Positions 1 to 5,659 of a DNA stretch of 10,607 nt are shown in pieces. Source of the DNA: Lentisphaeria bacterium (GTDB lineage Bacteria; Verrucomicrobiota; Lentisphaeria; Victivallales; UBA1829). The notes beneath the pieces are model-generated. The model did no database searches, was not told the origin of the DNA, and saw only the letters and a program-made list of their open reading frames with translations. The translations under genes and the position numbers were made by a program. Position 1 is the first letter of the stretch; each line of letters opens with the position of its first letter. The stretch is taken from assembly GCA_017623265.1 (NCBI GenBank), contig JAGAPM010000175.1, forward strand, positions 1 to 10,607, written 5' to 3'.

Positions 1-1
1 A

Positions 2-643
2 TCCGGAAAAAGTACGCTGGCACGGAATCTTGCCGACCGGTTGGGCGTTTTGTATGTGAACACGGGATCTCTTTACCGGGCGGTTGCTTTGAAGGCTCTC
101 CGTTTGGGAATCCCGACCAAAGATGCCGCAGCGTTGAGTGCAATGCTGGAACAGACAAGTCTGCGCTATGCAAAAGATGCCGATGGTAAACTGGATATCG
201 AACTGGATGGCGAGTTTCCGGGGCAGACTCTCCGCAGCGCAGATGTCGCAAAAGGTGCTTCCGATGTGGCAACTGTTCCGGAAGTCCGTGCCTGGACTCT
301 GGAAATCCAGCGTGATACCGCAAAGGAAAATACTATCGTTATGGAAGGACGGGACATCGGAACAGTCGTGTTCCCGGATGCCAAATATAAATTTTTCCTT
401 TCCGCATCCCCCCTCGCACGGGCAAAACGCCGTCTTGCGCAGGAAGGCGAAACACTGGACGGTGCAACACTGGAAAGTGTCGCTGCCGAAATCGCTGCCA
501 GAGATAAACAGGACAGCGAACGGGCAATCGCTCCCCTGAAGCAGGCAGAGGATGCCATTGCTGTGGATAACAGCGACTGGACGATCGAACAGACATTGGA
601 CTATATCTGTAATCAGATTCAGACAATCGACGCCATGGCGTAA
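2..643 (+). CDS. cmk: Cytidylate kinase, 5'-truncated by the window edge
   Basis: This enzyme phosphorylates CMP and dCMP to the diphosphates using ATP, in the cytoplasm, as part of pyrimidine salvage. The open frame starts at base 2 and encodes 213 residues. It opens on SGKSTLARNLADRLG, the second half of the family's GPAASGKST P-loop, so roughly ten N-terminal residues and the start codon lie outside the window. Downstream signatures are YVNTGSLYRAV (NMP-binding segment), GRDIGTVVFPDA, the basic SPLARAKRRL segment, ARDKQDSERAIAPL (lid) and DAIAVDNS near the C-terminus. These match bacterial Cmk in order and spacing. The usual DTGAMYR is NTGSLYR here, a conservative variant. The gene ends just before a large palindrome with terminator character and appears separate from the operon that follows. 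The family call is very secure. Confidence 0.95.
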   Translation, partial: SGKSTLARNLADRLGVLYVNTGSLYRAVALKALRLGIPTKDAAALSAMLEQTSLRYAKDADGKLDIELDGEFPGQTLRSADVAKGASDVATVPEVRAWTLEIQRDTAKENTIVMEGRDIGTVVFPDAKYKFFLSASPLARAKRRLAQEGETLDGATLESVAAEIAARDKQDSERAIAPLKQAEDAIAVDNSDWTIEQTLDYICNQIQTIDAMA

Positions 644-670
644 GCCGCAGCGCAAAACAGGGCGCAGCCG

Positions 671-712
671 CGCGGAGCGTTCCGGTTCGGAATGGCTCCG
701 CGCTTCTTTTTT
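671..712 (+). terminator. Intrinsic terminator of cmk
   Basis: A GC-rich stem (671-678 CGCGGAGC with 695-702 GCTCCGCG) is extended by TTCC/GGAA and closed by a short loop. CTTCTTTTTT follows immediately on the + strand. It lies 28 bases after the cmk stop codon. It forms the first side hairpin of the larger palindrome, and its T tract doubles as the 5' arm of the central hairpin, so formation of one structure may compete with the other. Confidence 0.7.
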
Positions 713-728
713 GCTGTTTGCCGACAGC

Positions 729-770
729 AAAAAAGGAAGCAGTCCGTGATGCTTTTTGCATTACGGACTG
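729..770 (-). terminator. Terminator-like hairpin facing the minus strand
   Basis: The stem 740-752/758-770 has 13 pairs including one G-T. Read on the minus strand it is followed by CTTCCTTTTTT (complement of 739-729), so it has the form of an intrinsic terminator for leftward transcription. No minus-strand gene is visible to its right that would need one. It may block antisense transcription into cmk or simply be part of the palindrome's symmetry. Confidence 0.45.
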
Positions 771-799
771 CGGCTGCGCCCTGTTTTGCGCATTTTTTT
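771..799 (+). terminator. Outer-stem terminator tail (A plus T7)
   Basis: The right arm of the outer 21-base stem (771-791) is followed by one A and seven Ts (793-799). If the RNA folds as the full four-way structure, this would be a second rightward intrinsic terminator after the one at 671-712. Function is inferred from the arrangement only. Confidence 0.4.
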
Positions 800-806
800 A
801 TATTTT

Positions 807-834
807 TTGCAAAAAAAAGTTGTCTTTTTATAAT
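807..834 (+). promoter_or_regulatory. Possible upstream promoter
   Basis: TTGCAA (807-812) and TATAAT (829-834) are separated by 16 bases in a strongly AT-rich stretch, and a second TATAAT sits at 834-839. The -10 box is perfect but the -35 box matches in only four of six positions. The low-complexity context makes chance matches likely. It could serve cpaB in tandem with the promoter at 843-871, or act only as an AT-rich upstream element for it. Confidence 0.35.
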
Positions 835-842
835 ATAATGCC

Positions 843-871
843 TTGACAAGCTCTCTGAACAGATGTATGTT
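843..871 (+). promoter_or_regulatory. Sigma70-type promoter for the Tad operon
   Basis: A perfect TTGACA (843-848) is followed, after the optimal 17 bases, by TATGTT (866-871). This predicts a transcript start near 878 and a leader of about 37 bases before the cpaB start. The AT-rich tract at 791-840 lies where an UP element would be. This is the only convincing promoter between the cmk terminator and the long gene train, so it probably drives the whole unit. Confidence 0.6.
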
Positions 872-914
872 GCCAATGACTATGACTAACTAAAAACAAA
901 ATCAAGGTGTAAAA

Positions 915-1694
915 ATGAGACAAAAACTTCTTCTCGTGGCTGCAGTTTTCTTCGGGATTCTGGCGTTTGTGTTATCTTATCAGCAGATCAATGCGGAAAA
1001 AGCAAAGATCAACAGTGTGAGAGAGGAGATCGTGGTCATTGCTTTGAATGAAGACCTTTCTGCAAGAGAAGTGATCAAGGAAGAACATCTCACCCCGAAA
1101 AAAACGTACCGTTTCAAGGGGGATAAAGCAAACTCCTACATTACCTGGAAAGAGCGTAACAATGTGATCGGTTGCAAAGTTGCTTCTGCCTATACGAAAG
1201 GTGAGATCCTGACTTGGCATGCAATTGACACCAGCTCGGAAGAAACCGGACGCACCGGCCTGACGGCGAAGATTGACAATGGCAAGGTGGCTGTCGCAAT
1301 CCCTGTGGATGCTGTTTCCTCCATGAACGGTCTGGTCCGCCCGAACAACCGGGTCAATGTGATCGGGACCTTTACGAAGCCGGGTGGACGTGGCGATACG
1401 GTTGAATTGATCACGATGACGCTGATGCAGGACATCCGTGTTCTTGCCTGCGGTTCGGATATGGGATATCAGAATGTGGGGCGTTCCAGCAGCCGCAGTT
1501 ATGGTACCATGACGCTGGAAGTTACGCCGTTTCAGGCAAAAGTATTGATTTTTGCCCAGCGTAAGGGACGCCTTTCCCTGATCTTGCATCCGCCTGCAGG
1601 TACGAGAGAAACGAACCTGCAGCAGGTCGAATGGTCTACCATCACCGGTCTCAGCTCCGGCGCAAATCAGCGCACAAATACCGGCAAGAAGTAA
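915..1694 (+). CDS. cpaB: Flp pilus assembly protein CpaB/RcpC
   Basis: This is the periplasmic component of Tad/Flp pilus systems, thought to associate with the secretin channel. The 259-residue protein has an N-terminal hydrophobic segment (about residues 4-22) that would serve as signal or anchor. A SAF-like domain follows (about 40-105) with the typical NEDLSAREVIKEEHLTPKK start. A second conserved part (about 122-230) contains VAVAIPVDAVSSMNGLVRPNNRVNVIGTF, the region characteristic of CpaB/RcpC proteins. A Ser/Arg-rich patch (190-196) and a polar tail end it. The ATG at 915 is preceded by AAGGTG at a suitable distance. It is the first gene after the promoter at 843-871 and lies 22 bases before the TadA ATPase, the usual cpaB-core neighbourhood. 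Confidence 0.9.
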   Translation: MRQKLLLVAAVFFGILAFVLSYQQINAEKAKINSVREEIVVIALNEDLSAREVIKEEHLTPKKTYRFKGDKANSYITWKERNNVIGCKVASAYTKGEILTWHAIDTSSEETGRTGLTAKIDNGKVAVAIPVDAVSSMNGLVRPNNRVNVIGTFTKPGGRGDTVELITMTLMQDIRVLACGSDMGYQNVGRSSSRSYGTMTLEVTPFQAKVLIFAQRKGRLSLILHPPAGTRETNLQQVEWSTITGLSSGANQRTNTGKK

Positions 1695-1716
1695 GTAAGA
1701 GGAGTTGAAACAACCG

Positions 1717-3453
1717 ATGTTTCAGATCATATTGAAAACACCCGGCGCACAGGGGCAGAAGATCAATCTGCCGGATGGTGCCTTTATGGTCGGAGCGGAT
1801 GCGGGAAATCACCTCTGCCTGAATGCTCCGGGGGTCTCCCGGGTGCATTGCCGCCTGACTGTCCGTGGAACAAAACTTTTTGTACAGGACCTGAACAGTT
1901 CCAACGGTACATTTTGTAATCAGAATCCGGTAAGCAGTCAGGAGCCGGTCCAGGTCCCGCCCGGTGCGGTATTGCTGATCGGTTCCGTTCAGATCGAAGC
2001 GGTCGGAACCGAAAAAACAGAAGCTCCTGCAGCTCCGAAAACGCCGGCACCCGAACCGGTTTTGAATGAAGAAGAACGCCGTCTGGCTGCCAGTGTACAG
2101 CAGGCAAAAAATTCATCCGAATCGGATTCCGTTCCGGTTCTGGCTGTCTCCGGGATCCCCGCTGCTGCCCGTCCGATGGTGCAGGAAATCAAGAAGCAGG
2201 CTCACGCTGAGTTGCTGAACCGCTTGAATTTGAAACGGTTGGCAATGGGGGAAGTGACTGAAGAACATCTGGAGGAGAAAGCGAAAAAAGTGATCCACGA
2301 GATCCTGCTGGATCTTTCGATCCCGTTGCCTCCCGGTGTGACCCGTGAAAAAATTGAAAAAGAACTTTACTATGAAGCGATCGGGCTTGGTCCGTTGGAA
2401 ACGCTGATCGCCATGAGTACCATTACGGAAATCATGGTCAATGGTCCGGATCACATCTATGTGGAACACAAAGGCGTGTTGTACCGGACAGATATGGCGT
2501 TTGCGGATAACAGCCAGGTCATGGCTGCGATCGAGCGCATTGTTTCTCCTCTGGGCAGACGTATTGATGAAAGTTCGCCCATGGTGGATGCCCGTTTGAA
2601 AGACGGCTCCCGTGTGAATGCGATCATTCCGCCTCTGTCGCTGGTCGGTCCTTCCATTACGATCCGTAAATTTTCCAAAGATCCCCTGAAGGTTTCGGAT
2701 CTTGTGTCGTTCGGATCGATCACGGAAGATATTGCCGCATTTCTCGATGCGTGCGTTAAATTGAGAAAAAATATCGTGATCTCCGGCGGTACCGGATCCG
2801 GTAAAACGACTCTTCTGAACATCTTGAGCAGCTTCCTGCCCAACCGGGAACGTATTGTGACCATTGAAGACGCCGCTGAACTTCAGCTGCGTCAGGAACA
2901 TGTTGTCCGGCTGGAATCCCGTCCGCCGAACATTGAAGGCAAGGGGGAAGTGGCGATTCGTGATCTGGTGAAAAACGCTTTGCGTATGCGTCCCGACCGG
3001 ATCGTGATCGGTGAATGCCATGGCGGCGAAGCGCTTGACATGCTTCAGGCTATGAATACCGGGCATGACGGCTCTCTGACAACCATTCACGCCAACACCC
3101 CGCGTGACTGCCTCTCCCGTCTGGAGACCCTGGTCCTGATGGCAGGCTTTGACCTGCCGTTGCGTGCGATCCGTGAGCAGATCGCTTCTGCCATTTCGAT
3201 CATCGTGCAGATCAACCGCGAAAAAGATGGCTCCCGTAAAGTGACATGTGTCAGCGAGATCGTCAAGATGGAAGGTGATATCATCACCATGCAGGATCTT
3301 TTTGTGTACAAACAAACCGGGTGGTCAGAAGATGGCAAGATGATCGGAGAACATGTGCCGACCGGCAGTATTCCCACCTTCACAGAAGACTTCAAACGGG
3401 CTGGTTTACCGTTGGATCTCCTGATGTTCCAGCCGAAGGGAGGCAGCTTCTGA
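1717..3453 (+). CDS. tadA: FHA-domain/TadA (CpaF) secretion ATPase fusion
   Basis: This cytoplasmic hexameric ATPase energises Tad pilus assembly. Of 578 residues, about 1-95 form an FHA-like domain (SRVHC at 41-45, NSSNGT at 60-65), about 97-160 are a variable Ala/Pro and acidic linker, and the rest is a VirB11/CpaF-type ATPase. Visible motifs are GLGPLE and TEIMVNG (N-terminal domain), Walker A GGTGSGKTT (357-365), the acidic box TIEDAAELQL (382-391), RMRPDRIVIGECHGGEALDM (423-442) and the His box TTIHANTPRD (455-464). Two oddities stand out: the FHA domain reads VGAD where GR is usual, and His435 replaces the usual Arg in GE-x-RG. I prefer the ATG at 1717, 12 bases after GGAG. A TTG at 1705 in the same frame touches the Shine-Dalgarno site and is unlikely. 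The stop overlaps the tadB start by one base. Confidence 0.93.
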   Translation: MFQIILKTPGAQGQKINLPDGAFMVGADAGNHLCLNAPGVSRVHCRLTVRGTKLFVQDLNSSNGTFCNQNPVSSQEPVQVPPGAVLLIGSVQIEAVGTEKTEAPAAPKTPAPEPVLNEEERRLAASVQQAKNSSESDSVPVLAVSGIPAAARPMVQEIKKQAHAELLNRLNLKRLAMGEVTEEHLEEKAKKVIHEILLDLSIPLPPGVTREKIEKELYYEAIGLGPLETLIAMSTITEIMVNGPDHIYVEHKGVLYRTDMAFADNSQVMAAIERIVSPLGRRIDESSPMVDARLKDGSRVNAIIPPLSLVGPSITIRKFSKDPLKVSDLVSFGSITEDIAAFLDACVKLRKNIVISGGTGSGKTTLLNILSSFLPNRERIVTIEDAAELQLRQEHVVRLESRPPNIEGKGEVAIRDLVKNALRMRPDRIVIGECHGGEALDMLQAMNTGHDGSLTTIHANTPRDCLSRLETLVLMAGFDLPLRAIREQIASAISIIVQINREKDGSRKVTCVSEIVKMEGDIITMQDLFVYKQTGWSEDGKMIGEHVPTGSIPTFTEDFKRAGLPLDLLMFQPKGGSF

Positions 3454-4352
3454 TGATGGACTTTATCAATACCAATATCGTTCTGTTGGCGAGTGCGTCT
3501 GCCGGATGTTGTGTGTTCTTCTCGGCATATATTATTATTGACTTTATGCTCTTCACCGGCAACCGGTATAAAGAACGGTTCATTCAGGAAGCTGCAGTGG
3601 AAATGGATGACGTGCTTCTGCAGATCCCGCCGGGAAAGATTTTGGATGTGAGTCTTGCCGGTTCAGCGATCTCGGCATTTATTGTGGTGGGGCTGCTTTG
3701 TCTAACATCCACTGATCCCTCCTGGTCCAAAATCATTTTTCTGGCACTGGTGGCTGTTATGATCACATTCCCGCTGCCGCGTCTGTATCTGCGTCATTTG
3801 AGAAAACAGCGCTTGCAGAAATTTTCCGATCAGCTGGAAGATGCCCTGCTTGCGATGTCCAGTTCTTTGAAAGCCGGTTTCAGTATCAATCAGGCAATGG
3901 AAAGTGTGGCGCAGGAAAACCGGAGTCCGATTTCTTTTGAATTCAAACTCCTGACCAATGAGATCCGCCTCGGTGTCCCGCTGGAGGATGCGCTGGAGAA
4001 CATGAATAAACGGATGCAGAGCCCGGATTTTGAGCTTGTTTCTGTGGCGATCATCACTGCCCGTCAAACAGGTGGTGAGTTGACCGGAGTTCTGGAGCGT
4101 CTTGCCGGAGTGATCCGGGAACGGGTCCGGATCCAGCAGAAGATCCGTTCGCTTACGGCTCAAGGGCGTATGCAGGCATGGATCATCGGGCTGGTTCCAT
4201 TCGGTTTGATGCTGGCACTTTTCTATATCGCGCCGGATATGATGGACTCGTTTTTCTCCAATTTTATCGGGATCCTGCTGTTGATCGGGGTCATCCTGCT
4301 TGACATCTGCGGGTTCCTGATGATCCGCAAGATCACAACAATTGACATTTAA
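3453..4352 (+). CDS. tadB: Tad pilus inner-membrane platform protein TadB
   Basis: This is a polytopic inner-membrane protein of the type II secretion F (GspF) family that forms the assembly platform with TadC above the ATPase. The 299 residues contain hydrophobic segments at about 8-34, 64-84, 92-112, 241-260 and 267-290, with the cytoplasmic T2SSF domain between (about 125-235: KFSDQLEDALLAMSSSLKAGFS, then ITARQTGGELTGVLERLA). The start ATG at 3453 shares a base with the tadA stop (TGATG) and GGAGG lies 9 bases upstream. A second ATG at 3456 is possible. The frame is open further upstream inside tadA, but nothing there resembles TadB. Overlap with tadA implies translational coupling. Confidence 0.93.
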   Translation: MMDFINTNIVLLASASAGCCVFFSAYIIIDFMLFTGNRYKERFIQEAAVEMDDVLLQIPPGKILDVSLAGSAISAFIVVGLLCLTSTDPSWSKIIFLALVAVMITFPLPRLYLRHLRKQRLQKFSDQLEDALLAMSSSLKAGFSINQAMESVAQENRSPISFEFKLLTNEIRLGVPLEDALENMNKRMQSPDFELVSVAIITARQTGGELTGVLERLAGVIRERVRIQQKIRSLTAQGRMQAWIIGLVPFGLMLALFYIAPDMMDSFFSNFIGILLLIGVILLDICGFLMIRKITTIDI

Positions 4353-4363
4353 GGAGTTGCCGG

Positions 4364-5251
4364 ATGAGTTTTTCAATTGTTTTACAAGTTATAGCATCTT
4401 TGAGTTGCGGTGTGGCTGTGACTGCCATCCTGTTGCTGTTTTTTGATATTTTTCGCAGTATTGAAGTGGAAAAAACGGTCAATGAAGATGAATACCGCCG
4501 GGTCCCGGTCGTTTTCCGGCTTTTTATGCCGCTGGTTCCCAATATGATGACGATCGTTCGCAGTGAATCCATGCAGACTACGGTACAGAAAGCGGATGAA
4601 CGCCTGGTTATGGGCGGATATGACACCGCCATGACCGGCGAACAGTTCGTTGCTGTTCGGCTGCTGATGGTGTTTTTCGGCGGACTGTTCTTCGTTCTGT
4701 TCCTGCTCGCCGGGCGTACCATGAGCGGTTTGCTGATCCTGCTTTGTATGCTGCTTTATCCCAATGCATGGCTGAATTCTCTGGTGGCAAAGCGTCATTT
4801 GGAAATCCTGAAGGCTCTGCCGAATGTGCTGGACCTGTTGACCTTGAGTGTCGAAGCTGGCCGTGACTTCCTGACTGCTCTGCGTGATGTGGTCGGACGG
4901 CGCAAACGGGATGCGTTGAATGAAGAGCTGCGCCGCACCCTTCACGAAATTCAGTTGGGCAAGTCCAGACAGGTTGCTCTGAAAGAGATGGCGCAGCGCG
5001 TGCGTCAGCCGGAGTTGACCACGGTCCTTCATTCCATTGTTCAGGCAGACGAACTCGGTGTCAGTATCGGGCAGCTGCTGCGTGTTCAGGGAGACCAGCT
5101 GCGGGCAAAACGTTTTTCGCTTGCGGAAAAACTGGCAAACGAAGCACCGGTCAAAATCCTGTTCCCGATCGTGGTCTTTATTTTTCCCTGCGTGTTCCTG
5201 GTGTTGATGGGACCCCTGATCTCGCAGGCGTTGAAGTCCTTCGGCTCATAA
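4364..5251 (+). CDS. tadC: Tad pilus inner-membrane platform protein TadC
   Basis: This is the second T2SSF-family platform protein of the Tad system, partner of TadB. Of 295 residues, hydrophobic segments lie at about 5-30, 96-116, 119-136 and 264-288. The conserved cytoplasmic T2SSF region (about 150-250) includes LPNVLDLLTLSVEAGRDF, HEIQLGKSRQVALKEMAQR and IVQADELGVSIGQLL, as in known TadC proteins. The terminal APVKILFPIVVFIFPC segment is also typical of the family. The ATG at 4364 has AAGGAG six bases upstream, overlapping the tadB stop codon. The order tadA-tadB-tadC matches the common Tad core. The next gene begins 22 bases later. Confidence 0.92.
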   Translation: MSFSIVLQVIASLSCGVAVTAILLLFFDIFRSIEVEKTVNEDEYRRVPVVFRLFMPLVPNMMTIVRSESMQTTVQKADERLVMGGYDTAMTGEQFVAVRLLMVFFGGLFFVLFLLAGRTMSGLLILLCMLLYPNAWLNSLVAKRHLEILKALPNVLDLLTLSVEAGRDFLTALRDVVGRRKRDALNEELRRTLHEIQLGKSRQVALKEMAQRVRQPELTTVLHSIVQADELGVSIGQLLRVQGDQLRAKRFSLAEKLANEAPVKILFPIVVFIFPCVFLVLMGPLISQALKSFGS

Positions 5252-5273
5252 AACGTTGGCAGGAGTGGAAAGC

Positions 5274-5621
5274 ATGATCGTGAATTTAAACAGAAATACA
5301 ACCATCGCATCCCGACCTTTTTATGCGGTTCGGCTTTGGGATCGGACCCGGGGAATGATCGGGCGTGATTTCAGTGCGGATCTGGATGCTGTGGTTTTTT
5401 CTGCATGTCGTGCGATTCATACTTTCTTTATGAAGATTCCGCTGGATGTGCTTTTTCTGAATCGTGAGAATATTGTTGTGGCACAACGGCGGAATCTGCA
5501 GCCGTGGCATCCCTGTGTTTGTTCCCTGCATGCGTGTACGGTGGTGGAACTTCCGGCGGGGACACTTGAGAAATCCGGAACCTGTGCCGGGGATCGTCTG
5601 GCATTTCAACGGCCGGAATGA
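5274..5621 (+). CDS. DUF192-family protein with a cysteine cluster
   Basis: DUF192 proteins are small single-domain proteins of unknown biochemical role, often secreted and sometimes linked to Tad loci. This 115-residue protein covers the family core: RTRGMIGRDF (25-34), the hallmark HTFFMKIPLDVLFLN (49-63), VVELPAGTLEKSG (90-102) and the closing AGDRL. It has no signal peptide or membrane segment, so it is predicted cytoplasmic, whereas many relatives are exported. Five cysteines (45, 81, 83, 88, 104) include a tight HPCVCSLHAC stretch where the family normally has no such cluster. The start ATG at 5274 has AGGAG eight bases upstream. An upstream TTG (5256) and a GTG (5265) are less likely because the Shine-Dalgarno site overlaps or follows them. 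Its position directly after tadC suggests a role linked to the pilus machine. Confidence 0.85.
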   Translation: MIVNLNRNTTIASRPFYAVRLWDRTRGMIGRDFSADLDAVVFSACRAIHTFFMKIPLDVLFLNRENIVVAQRRNLQPWHPCVCSLHACTVVELPAGTLEKSGTCAGDRLAFQRPE

Positions 5622-5659
5622 AATGATGAGATTTTAACCATTTGGAGGTTTTTGGTAAA

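Larger units (their letters stand above)
650..791. repeat. 142-base nested palindrome folding as a four-way junction
   Basis: The outer arms 650-670 and 771-791 are a perfect 21-base inverted repeat. Between them lie three abutting hairpins. The first, 671-702, has 8 GC-rich pairs, a one-base bulge, four further A/T and G/C pairs plus one G-T, and a 5-base loop. The second, 703-739, has 15 pairs with one bulged G and a 6-base loop. The third, 740-770, has 13 pairs including one G-T and a TTTTT loop. No unpaired base is left at the junction. The outer arms and the central hairpin share nearly the same centre of symmetry (about 720.5). It could be a composite terminator, a processed structured RNA or a palindromic repeat unit. 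No coding frame or target-site duplication is seen around it. Confidence 0.85.

Noticed and set aside
644..749. Small coding frames over the cmk-cpaB spacer
   Set aside because: These frames translate the palindrome, are Arg/Ser/Lys-rich, and have no ribosome site independent of cmk.
650..791. CRISPR array, tRNA or insertion-sequence end
   Set aside because: There is one inverted structure rather than direct repeats with spacers. There is no acceptor-stem/CCA or anticodon layout despite the cloverleaf outline, and no target duplication or transposase nearby.
2113..3315. 400-residue open frame on the minus strand inside tadA
   Set aside because: It lies wholly antisense to the conserved ATPase, whose motifs are intact. 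The translation has no domain and no ribosome site, and it is rich in His/Gln/Arg as expected of a mirrored coding strand.
3321..3452. Longer N-terminus for tadB starting inside tadA
   Set aside because: The extra 44 residues are Arg-rich, overlap the conserved end of tadA and do not resemble TadB. The ATG at 3453 has a good ribosome site and the typical one-base overlap.
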